Positions 16,054 through 26,948 of a stretch of DNA of 32,856 nucleotides are shown here, piece by piece. The DNA is taken from NCBI GenBank assembly GCA_023426375.1, contig JAFAAV010000127.1:1-32856 (forward strand). The letters run 5' to 3'. How positions within the stretch are numbered: the first letter of the stretch is position 1; each line of letters begins with the position of its first letter. Source of the stretch: Actinomycetes bacterium (GTDB taxonomy: Bacteria > Actinomycetota > Actinomycetes > Actinomycetales > Micrococcaceae). The notes beneath the pieces are model-generated. The model did no database searches and was not told where the DNA came from. It was given only the letters and a program-made list of their open reading frames with translations. Made by a program: the position numbers and the translations under genes.

Positions 16054-16952
16054 TGCCTCCGGTGATTGCCGCAACTATTCCTTCACCGGACATCAGTGGG
16101 TTCACGCTGCTTCCCGAATTCAGCATCGGGTCCTATTCGATCGGGCCGCTGAGCGTGCATTTCTATGCCCTGTGCATTCTGCTCGGCATGGCCGCGGCCG
16201 TGTGGCTGACCATGCGCCGCTGGAAGGCCAAGGGCCTGGACCCGGACGTCTTATGGGACATCGTGTTCTGGGCCGTCATCGCCGGGATTATCGGTGCTCG
16301 CGCGTACCACGTGCTCATTACGGACCCGGTGGGGTACTTCGGGCCCGGTGCGGATCCTATGGACGCACTCAAGATCTGGGAGGGCGGCCTGGGCATTATG
16401 GGCGGCGTTCTCTTCGGAGCCGGGGCCGCGTGGCTGGTGTCCCGTAAGAACGGTGTGCCCCTGTGGTACTTCGCGGACGCCGTGGCGCCGTCGCTGTTGC
16501 TGGCGCAGGGGATTGGACGTTGGGGAAACTGGTTCAACCAGGAACTCTTCGGAAAGCCCACGGATCTTCCGTGGGGACTGGAGATCGATCCGTCGTCCGG
16601 GAACTTTCCGGCGGGGCTGCCGGCGGACACCCTGTTCCACCCGACGTTCCTCTACGAGAGTCTCTGGAATCTCGCCGGAGTCGTGATTCTGATCACACTA
16701 GGCAGGCGTTTCCAGCTCACTCACGGGCGCCTGTTCGCCCTCTATTTGGTCTACTACGGCTTCGGTCGGCTCATGATCGAGCTGTTCCTGCGCGTGGATC
16801 CGGCACTCATGATCGGTGGACAGCGAGTGCACGTTTGGACTTCTTTGGCCCTGATTCTGTTCGGCATTGCATTATTTGCCGCAATTTCCTCAAAGGTTCG
16901 CAGAAATCCTGAAATCCCCGCGAACGGTGCCGCGCACTCGTCGCTCGGCTGA
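16053..16952 (+). CDS. lgt: Prolipoprotein diacylglyceryl transferase
   Basis: Lgt is an inner-membrane enzyme that moves diacylglycerol from phosphatidylglycerol to the lipobox cysteine of prelipoproteins. The 299-residue protein has about seven transmembrane segments and the Lgt signature GIGRWGNWFNQELFG (154 onward; Arg156, Asn159, Asn162, Glu164). GARAYHV (81-87), EGGLGIMGG and HPTFLYES are also conserved. It is coupled to trpA by TGATG. The same trpA-lgt order occurs in mycobacteria. It is the last gene of the transcript, ending at a strong terminator. Confidence 0.95.
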   Translation: MPPVIAATIPSPDISGFTLLPEFSIGSYSIGPLSVHFYALCILLGMAAAVWLTMRRWKAKGLDPDVLWDIVFWAVIAGIIGARAYHVLITDPVGYFGPGADPMDALKIWEGGLGIMGGVLFGAGAAWLVSRKNGVPLWYFADAVAPSLLLAQGIGRWGNWFNQELFGKPTDLPWGLEIDPSSGNFPAGLPADTLFHPTFLYESLWNLAGVVILITLGRRFQLTHGRLFALYLVYYGFGRLMIELFLRVDPALMIGGQRVHVWTSLALILFGIALFAAISSKVRRNPEIPANGAAHSSLG

Positions 16953-16970
16953 GCTCCGCACCTACCGTCA

Positions 16971-16996
16971 AACCCCCGGTCATCCCGGGGGTTTTT
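16971..16996 (+). terminator. Intrinsic terminator after lgt
   Basis: The stem AACCCCCGG (16971-16979) pairs with CCGGGGGTT (16985-16993) around a 5-base loop and runs into TTTTT. This is a classical rho-independent terminator 18 bases after the lgt stop. It closes the his-trp-lgt run. Confidence 0.92.
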
Positions 16997-17249
16997 CGTT
17001 GGGGTGTCCGCGCTCACATTCGAATTTCGGATCGTGGTAAATTACCCGTGCGCCGCACCGGGGATTCGTCATCATGCGAATCCCGCGTTCGGTGGTGATC
17101 CGTCGGCCTTCAGAGGTCCGACTCAGTGGTTCGCAGCGCCGCGGACACATATGTCATCTGGATCAGATGATGTCCGTACGCACTTCACCCCAGTTGCCCG
17201 GGCATCGTTGACACTTCAGACCTGCCCACCAACCGGTGAGGAGCTCCCT
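16997..17249 (+). promoter_or_regulatory. gltB upstream region
   Basis: No separate gene is seen in this stretch. It contains GGTAAATTACC (17036-17046), a short palindrome that includes TAAATT, a possible -10 without a clear -35. CATCTG-GAT-CAGATG (17155-17169) is a perfect palindrome with a 3-base centre, a candidate regulator site. A TTGACA at 17208-17213 has no matching -10. The gltB frame is open back to 17004, but no ribosome binding site supports an earlier start. Confidence 0.4.
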
Positions 17250-21957
<4,708 letters not shown>

Positions 21958-21965
<8 letters not shown>

Positions 21966-23424
21966 TCCCCGTGGCTTTCTGAAGGTCCGACACCGTGAAG
22001 ACCGACCAAAACGACCCGTCCCCGTGCGCATCATGGACTGGAACGAGGTCCAGGAACGGCAGAACTCGCAGACCCTGCACGAGCAGGCCGGTCGCTGCAT
22101 GGACTGTGGTGTGCCGTTCTGCCATCAGGGTTGCCCGCTGGGCAACTTGATTCCGGAGTGGAACGACCTGGTCTGGCGCGACCAGACCCGCGACGCCGCC
22201 GAGCGCATGCACGCGACCAATAACTTCCCGGAGTTCACGGGTCGCGTGTGCCCGGCCCCGTGTGAATCCTCGTGCGTGCTGAGCATCAATCAACCCGCGG
22301 TGACCATCAAACAGATCGAGTACGAGATCGGCGAGATGGCCTTCGACGAGGGGTACGTCAAGCCGTTCCTCCCGGCACGTTTGGTGGGCAAGACCGTGGC
22401 CGTGGTCGGTTCGGGCCCGGCGGGTCTGGCGGCTGCCCAGCAGCTCACCCAGGCCGGTTTCACGGTGGCCGTCTACGAACGAGACGACCGAATCGGTGGT
22501 TTGTTGCGCTACGGGATCCCTGACTTCAAGCTCGAGAAGTCCGTGGTCGAGCGCCGCCTGGACGTTATGGCCGCCGAGGGCACGCGGTTCCGCACCGGCA
22601 TCGAAATCGGCAAGGACATCACCTGGGACGTCCTGCGACGCCGCTACGACGCCGTGATCGTGGCCACCGGAGCGACCCGTCCCCGAGAGTTGGACATCCC
22701 CGGTCGAGACCTCGAGGGAATTCATCACGCAATGGACTACTTGGTGCGTTCCAACCGACTGGTCGCCGGGGACGACGTCCCCGATTTGATCGATGCACGC
22801 GGCAAGAATGTGATCGTGCTCGGCGGCGGCGACACCGGATCCGACTGCATCGGCACGGCGCACCGGCAGGGAGCGGCGTCGGTGACGTCACTGGCGATCG
22901 GCCGCAAGCCACCGGTGGACCGCGCGGACGAAGAACCGTGGCCCATGATGCCCAAAGTCTTCGAAGTCTCCTCGTCCCACGAGGAAGGCGGTGAGCGCAC
23001 CTACCTGGCGTCCACCGTGGAATTCGTGGGCGATGAGAACGGCCACGTGACGGGGCTGAAGGTTGCCGAGACCGAGTACCTCGACGACGGCCGTCGAGTT
23101 CCCAAGGAGGGCACCGAGAAGGTCATTCCGGCCGATCTGGTGTTCCTGGCCCTGGGCTTCACGGGTAACGAGTCGGATGACCTGACGTCGCAGTTGTCCG
23201 TGGAACTGGACCGCCGGACCAACGTGGCACGCGACGAGCAGTACATGACCGCCGTCGACGGCGTGTTCTCGTGCGGTGACGCCGGCCGGGGCCAGTCCCT
23301 GGTGGTGTGGGCGATCGCCGAGGGTCGCGCGTGCGCGGCCGAGGTTGAGCGTCACCTGACCGGGCAGACGCGTTTGCCGCAACCGGTGACGCCGTCGGAA
23401 CGGGCCATTGATTTGAGCCTTTAG
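21958..23424 (+). CDS. gltD: Glutamate synthase (NADPH) small subunit
   Basis: The beta subunit oxidises NADPH and passes electrons to GltB through FAD and iron-sulfur centres. The 488-residue protein has two N-terminal cysteine groups (Cys47, 50, 55, 59 and Cys98, 102, 106) for 4Fe-4S clusters. The FAD site is VVGSGPAGLAAA (150 onward) and the nucleotide site VLGGGDTGSDC. The C-terminal FAD motif is SCGDAGRGQSLVVWAI. The GTG start lies inside the end of gltB, with GGAGGTG upstream, so translation is coupled. Confidence 0.95.
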
Positions 23425-23430
23425 CTAAAG

Positions 23431-23473
23431 CGGGGCAAACCGGCTACCAAGCCGTATCAATCCGTTGCCCCCG
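23431..23473 (+). other. Weak hairpin after gltD
   Basis: CGGGGCAA (23431-23438) can pair with TTGCCCCCG (23465-23473) with one extra C. An inner CGGC/GCCG stem (23441-23444 with 23451-23454) lies in the loop. It starts 6 bases after the gltD stop. It could help end gltBD transcripts, but there is no T-run. Confidence 0.3.
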
Positions 23474-23499
23474 TTGCTAAGCTGGAAATCGAATTCCGG

Positions 23500-23557
23500 C
23501 AAAGTGGCCGTGCTGGAGCAGCTTCGCGCTGTTTCAACGCGGCCACTTTGTTGTTTT
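23500..23557 (+). terminator. Terminator-like hairpin between gltD and pyk
   Basis: CAAAGTGGCCG (23500-23510) pairs perfectly with CGGCCACTTTG (23540-23550) over a 29-base loop that can fold further (CAGC with GCTG). The T-rich TTGTTTT follows. It lies 76 bases after gltD and ends about 35 bases before pyk. It may simply end gltBD transcripts. If pyk is transcribed from TAAGCT at 23478-23483, the hairpin would lie in the pyk leader and could act as an attenuator. Confidence 0.6.
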
Positions 23558-23591
23558 CCCCCTGTAGTCTCCGACCGAAAGGGATTCACCC

Positions 23592-25097
23592 ATGCGTCGA
23601 GCGAAGATCGTGGCCACCATTGGCCCGGCTATTTCCTCGTACGAGCACATCACCCAGGCCATTCAGGCCGGTATGAATGTGGCTCGCCTGAACATGAGCC
23701 ACGGTGATCACAACGTTCACAACGCCTCCTACGAGAACCTGCGACGGGCCAGCCAAGAACTCGAAACCACGGTGGCCATCCTCGCTGACCTGCAGGGCCC
23801 CAAGATTCGTCTGGGCAATTTCGCCAACGGTCCGTACAACCTGGAGGTGGGGGACACCTTCTCCATCACCACCGAGGATGTCGAGGGTTCCCAGGACCTG
23901 TGCTCCACCACCCACAAGGGACTGCCCGGTGACGTCAACGTGGGCGACCCGCTGTTGATCGATGACGGCAAGGTGGCGCTCAAGGCCACCAAGGTCACCG
24001 ACACCACGGTTGAGACCGAGGTGGTTGTGGGTGGGCCGGTGTCCAACCACAAGGGCATCAACCTCCCCGGCGTGGCCGTCAACGTTCCCGCGCTGAGCGA
24101 GAAGGACGAGGACGACCTGCGATGGGCCTTGCAGCGCGGCGTGGACATCATCGCCTTGTCCTTCGTGCGTGACGCCAAGGACATCGCCCGCGTGCACGAA
24201 ATCATGAAGGAAGAGGGCCGGAAGATTCCGGTCATCGCCAAGATCGAGAAGCCGCAGGCCGTGGACAGCCTCCACGAAATCATCGACGCGTTCGACGGCA
24301 TCATGGTTGCCCGTGGCGACCTGGGCGTGGAGCTGCCGCTCGAGGCAGTGCCGATCGTGCAGAAGCGCGCCATTGAGTTGGCCCGCCGCTGGGCCAAGCC
24401 CGTGATCGTGGCCACCCAGGTGCTCGAGTCCATGATCGACAACCCGCGCCCCACCCGCGCCGAGGCCTCCGACTGCGCCAACGCCGTGCTCGACGGTGCG
24501 GATGCGGTCATGCTTTCCGGTGAGACCTCCGTGGGTAAGTACCCGGTCCAGACCATTGAGACAATGGCCAAGATCATCGAGGCGACCGAGACACAGGGCA
24601 TGGATCGCATGCCTCCTCTGGGCACCGAGCCCCGCACCCGCGGCGGCGCAGTGACCCGCGCGGCCGTGACCATGGCTCGCCAGCTGGACGTGAACTACAT
24701 CTGTACGTTCACCCAGTCCGGTGATTCGGCGCGTCGCCTGTCCCGCTTGCGCCCCAGCCGCCCGATCCTGGCATTCACCCCCGTGCAGAACGTGATGGCG
24801 CTGCTGTCGCTGCTGTGGGGTGTGCACCCCATCATGGTCGAGCAGGTGCACCACACTGACGAGATGACCAAGCAGGTGGACCACTACATGCTCGAGAAGG
24901 GCCTGGCCGGTCCCGACGATCTGGTGATCATCTGCGCCGGCTCGCCCCCGGGCGTGGCCGGTTCCACCAACCTGGTCAAGGTCCACCGCGTGGGCGACCT
25001 CGACGACGCCGGCGAGGCTCCGGCCCGCGAACAGCACGAGCGTGTCGGCCCGTGGCGCGAGAGCCTTCCCGGTTCCGCGGCGTGGCGCGAGCCGTGA
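23592..25097 (+). CDS. pyk: Pyruvate kinase
   Basis: Pyruvate kinase makes pyruvate and ATP from phosphoenolpyruvate, the last step of glycolysis. The 501-residue protein has the N-terminal RRAKIVATIGPAISS, substrate-site LNMSHG, the metal and substrate motif VIAKIEKPQAVDSL, MVARGDLGVELP, and MLSGETSVGKYP. The small B domain is near residues 70-165 and the C-terminal allosteric domain starts near 345. The last 30 residues are a disordered extension. GAAAGGGA lies before the ATG. It is transcribed alone or with an upstream leader and is followed by a GC-rich hairpin. Confidence 0.96.
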   Translation: MRRAKIVATIGPAISSYEHITQAIQAGMNVARLNMSHGDHNVHNASYENLRRASQELETTVAILADLQGPKIRLGNFANGPYNLEVGDTFSITTEDVEGSQDLCSTTHKGLPGDVNVGDPLLIDDGKVALKATKVTDTTVETEVVVGGPVSNHKGINLPGVAVNVPALSEKDEDDLRWALQRGVDIIALSFVRDAKDIARVHEIMKEEGRKIPVIAKIEKPQAVDSLHEIIDAFDGIMVARGDLGVELPLEAVPIVQKRAIELARRWAKPVIVATQVLESMIDNPRPTRAEASDCANAVLDGADAVMLSGETSVGKYPVQTIETMAKIIEATETQGMDRMPPLGTEPRTRGGAVTRAAVTMARQLDVNYICTFTQSGDSARRLSRLRPSRPILAFTPVQNVMALLSLLWGVHPIMVEQVHHTDEMTKQVDHYMLEKGLAGPDDLVIICAGSPPGVAGSTNLVKVHRVGDLDDAGEAPAREQHERVGPWRESLPGSAAWREP

Positions 25098-25123
25098 TCG
25101 GTTAGTTCCTCGCGTTGACGGAC

Positions 25124-25161
25124 GACGGCGGTCCAGGCACCCAGGTGCCGGGGCCGCCGTC
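25124..25161 (+). terminator. GC-rich hairpin after pyk
   Basis: GACGGCGGTCC (25124-25134) pairs with GGGCCGCCGTC (25151-25161) with one G-U pair. An inner GGCAC/GTGCC stem is capped by CCAG. The hairpin starts 27 bases after the pyk stop and no T-run follows. Its strength and place fit a terminator. Confidence 0.6.
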
Positions 25162-25274
25162 GGCGTGTGTGCGGTGGGTTTCACGGCGGTTGGCCCTGGA
25201 TTCTCATGCCGGTACCCCTCTCTCGGTTCCCTGCCTTCGGTGCCCTTCCCAGGGTGGCTCCGGGCCCCTGCGTG

Positions 25275-25327
25275 ACATGTGGTGCGCCGTCAGAACCGTG
25301 CCGCACACCTGATGCGTCGTTAGAACC
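25275..25327 (-). repeat. Repeat pair A (30-base period)
   Basis: There are two copies of a 23-base repeat at 25275-25297 and 25305-25327, separated by 7 bases. Read on the minus strand, the family starts GGTTCTnACGGCGCATCAG. The copies agree with the family consensus at about 20 and 21 of 23 positions. Confidence 0.7.
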
Positions 25328-25345
25328 CTTCAGCGGCTTCACGAG

Positions 25346-25398
25346 GGTTCTTACGAAACATCAGCCGTGATGAATGGTTCCAATAGCGCCTGACGTGC
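25346..25398 (+). repeat. Repeat pair B, opposite orientation
   Basis: There are two diverged copies at 25346-25368 and 25376-25398, again exactly 30 bases apart, reading GGTTCTTACG and GGTTCCAATA on the plus strand. They match the consensus at about 17 and 15 of 23 positions. The first copy is inverted relative to pair A, so 25311-25329 and 25344-25362 can form a 19-base stem with three mismatches. Confidence 0.55.
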
Positions 25399-25462
25399 GC
25401 ACGAGAAACGGTTGTGATTCCCTCAGCTGCGTGAGGCATTCAGGTGGGCGTCCTTGACCTGA

Positions 25463-25564
25463 ACATTTGGGGCACGGGTTCGTAACCTGATCCTTCGCCA
25501 CGCATTCCTGGCAGAGGTTCGTAGCATTGACGGGGTTTGAGCGGCGAACCTCGTCCCCAAATGT
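25463..25564. repeat. Large inverted repeat
   Basis: The left arm is ACATTTGGGG, four bases, then GGTTCG (25463-25482). The right arm is CGAACC, four bases, then CCCCAAATGT (25545-25564). Sixteen of 20 positions pair, with a symmetrical 4x4 internal loop. A further GGTTCGTA lies between the arms at 25516. The arms resemble the 23-base repeat family loosely (ACAT at one end, GGTTC at the other). Confidence 0.6.
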
Positions 25565-25694
25565 CGACCGTGCGATTCTCTGCCCCAGATGCTCACGGCC
25601 GTGGGTTCTGGAAAAGTTCTCGGGTTCATTGCGGGCCCCAGATCTCTGCGTGTCCCTCTTAACGCGTTCCCGGTCGCCGCTGACGCCGTCACCA

Positions 25695-25815
25695 CACCCA
25701 GGTTCCGTCCGCGGTCACACCGGGATTCCGACGCCGACGACGGCGCCGCCGCACCGAGGTTCCCTCCTCGGCCACGCCGAGATTCCGCCGACGACGCCGC
25801 CTCGCCACGATTTCA
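25695..25815. repeat. Degenerate 57-base tandem repeat
   Basis: CACCCAGGTTCC at 25695 recurs as CACCGAGGTTCC at 25752, a 57-base period. Each unit also holds a second half starting CACRCCGRGATTCCG, and a partial third unit (CCACGATTTCACC) follows near 25805. The second unit is a few bases shorter. In one plus frame the repeat would encode PRFxPRxxRDS units, but no gene is supported. Confidence 0.55.
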
Positions 25816-25828
25816 CCACCGCCCGGTG

Positions 25829-25881
25829 ACATTCTGGGCGCCTTGAGAACCCCTTGTTACATCTGATGCGCCGTTAGGACC
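25829..25881 (-). repeat. Repeat pair C (30-base period)
   Basis: Copies lie at 25829-25851 and 25859-25881, 7 bases apart, in the same orientation as pair A. The second is the best copy, matching the consensus at about 22 of 23 positions; the first matches at about 16. The layout repeats that of pair A about 550 bases away. Confidence 0.65.
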
Positions 25882-25974
25882 TTTTGGGGGAGCTGGAAAG
25901 GCTCCAAGGACACATGAGGTGCGGGGGAGGGTTCGTAGGGCACTTGGAACGCGTGCGACGTGGCACGGTGCGAA

Positions 25975-26010
25975 CGAAAAATCCCCGGAACAGGTGCCTG
26001 TTCCGGGGAT
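25975..26010 (-). terminator. Intrinsic terminator of tRNA-Leu
   Basis: On the minus strand, a perfect 13-base-pair stem (ATCCCCGGAACAG on the plus strand at 25981-25993 with its complement at 25998-26010) around a 4-base loop runs into a TTTT tract. It begins 4 bases beyond the CCA end of the tRNA. Confidence 0.92.
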
Positions 26011-26014
26011 CATC

Positions 26015-26099
26015 TGGTGCCCAAGGTGGGACTCGAACCCACACATGTTTCCATACTGCATTTTGAGTGCAGCGCGTCTGCCAATTCCGCCACTTGGGC
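26015..26099 (-). tRNA. tRNA-Leu (anticodon CAA)
   Basis: On the minus strand the acceptor stem GCCCAAG pairs with CTTGGGC. The anticodon arm is CTGCA, loop CTCAAAA, TGCAG, so the anticodon is CAA, reading UUG. A long variable arm (TATG-GAAA-CATG) marks a class II tRNA such as leucine. The T arm GTGGG-TTCGAGT-CCCAC is intact. The discriminator is A and CCA is encoded. I see no convincing promoter on the minus strand upstream (26100-26200). Confidence 0.95.
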
Positions 26100-26287
26100 A
26101 AGTGTGATGCAGATTCACAACGCATAGCTGTGAGCAGCGGATAACAGCTTACACGATGAGCGGTAGGCTGAAGACCAACGCACCGTGCACGGCCCGTCGT
26201 GTGGCGTGTCTCATGCCTGACCTGTCGCGATGGCGTGGTTTGATGCGGTGTTCAGTTTGATTCCCCTGCTAACCAAGGAGTTCCCCC

Positions 26288-26902
26288 GTGACGGAATCGC
26301 CGGAAGCGACTACTCCCGCTCCCTCGAGTGCCCCCGCCAAGACCGTTGTGGTCGCCGAGGACGAAGCCCTGATCCGCATGGACATCGTCGAGATGCTCCG
26401 CGAGGCCGGTTACAACGTGGTGGCCGAGGCCGAGAACGGTCAGCGCGCGGTGGAACTCGCCCGTGAACACACCCCCGACCTGGTCCTGATGGACGTGAAG
26501 ATGCCCGTCATGGACGGCATCACAGCTGCCGAGCAGATCGCCGAGGAACGCGTTGCCCCGGTGGTGCTGCTGACCGCGTTCAGTCAGCGAGAACTGGTGG
26601 AACGTGCTCGCGAGGCGGGCGCCATGGCTTACGTGGTCAAGCCCTTCACCGTGGACGACGTGGTGCCGGCGATCGAGATCGCCATGTCCCGTTTCGAGGA
26701 GATCGCGGCGCTCGAGAACGAGGTTGCGGACATGAAGGAACAGTTCGCCACGCGCAAACTCGTGGAACGCGCCAAGTCCTTGCTGCAGACCAAGATGGGC
26801 CTGTCCGAACCCGAGGCATTCCGCTGGATCCAGAAGACGTCCATGGACCGTCGACTCTCCATGCGCGAGGTCGCCGAGGCGATCATCAACCAGGTGGCCT
26901 GA
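26288..26902 (+). CDS. pdtaR: ANTAR-domain response regulator PdtaR
   Basis: This two-component response regulator acts on RNA rather than DNA. The receiver domain (residues 18-135) has the acidic pair Glu24-Asp25, phospho-acceptor Asp69 (LVLMDVKMP), Thr96 and Lys118 (VVKPF). A coiled-coil linker leads into a C-terminal ANTAR domain (about 145-204) with ATRKLVERAKSLLQTKMGLS and WIQKTSMDRRLSMREVAEAI. The match to mycobacterial PdtaR (Rv1626) is strong, and the pyk, polA, rpsA neighbourhood agrees. ANTAR domains bind paired hexaloop stem-loops to antitermination effect. The partner kinase PdtaS is not in this window. The GTG start has AAGGAG 8 bases upstream. Confidence 0.94.
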   Translation: MTESPEATTPAPSSAPAKTVVVAEDEALIRMDIVEMLREAGYNVVAEAENGQRAVELAREHTPDLVLMDVKMPVMDGITAAEQIAEERVAPVVLLTAFSQRELVERAREAGAMAYVVKPFTVDDVVPAIEIAMSRFEEIAALENEVADMKEQFATRKLVERAKSLLQTKMGLSEPEAFRWIQKTSMDRRLSMREVAEAIINQVA

Positions 26903-26936
26903 TCGCTCGCTCCTTCGAGCGTTCCGGATGAACGCC

Positions 26937-26948
26937 TAGGATGGACGG
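26937..26948 (+). promoter_or_regulatory. Candidate leaderless promoter of polA
   Basis: TAGGAT (26937-26942) fits TAnnnT and ends 6 bases before the GTG of polA. No purine-rich ribosome binding site fits the space before the GTG, apart from the -10 itself. The -35 is weak (TTCGAG at 26914-26919). The layout equals that of hisE and suggests a transcript beginning at the start codon. Confidence 0.5.

Larger units (their letters stand above)
25162..25974. other. Gene-free repeat-rich region between pyk and tRNA-Leu
   Basis: This is the only long stretch of the window without a recognisable gene. Short open frames exist on both strands (for example 25527-25829 and 25589-25846), but they match no family I know, lack good starts and overlap the repeats. 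It contains three pairs of a degenerate 23-base repeat, a 20-base-arm inverted repeat, a hairpin formed between two repeat copies, and a 57-base tandem repeat. These elements are listed separately. No transposase, integrase or intact insertion sequence is seen. Confidence 0.75.

Noticed and set aside
17208..17213. TTGACA as a -35 element for gltB
   Set aside because: The bases 16-18 positions downstream (around AACCGG) do not resemble a -10, and the space to the ribosome binding site is short.
17004..17249. An N-terminal extension of GltB from the GTG at 17004
   Set aside because: It has no ribosome binding site, adds 82 residues of unlike composition and begins almost on top of the lgt terminator; the ATG at 17250 has GAGGAG.
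25423..25846. Small protein genes in the gap (frames of 85-100 codons on both strands)
   Set aside because: They lack convincing ribosome binding sites, overlap one another and the repeats, have composition typical of random high-GC frames, and match no family I know.
25275..25881. CRISPR array
   Set aside because: Repeats are degenerate, only two occur in tandem at each place, the 7-base gaps are far too short for spacers, and no cas gene is present.
26126..26149. Sequence resembling the lac operator (TGTGAGC followed by GGATAACA) between tRNA-Leu and pdtaR
   Set aside because: Three extra bases separate the half-sites and the flanks differ from E. coli and vector sequence, so neither a LacI site nor vector contamination is supported. 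It is at most a loose palindrome.
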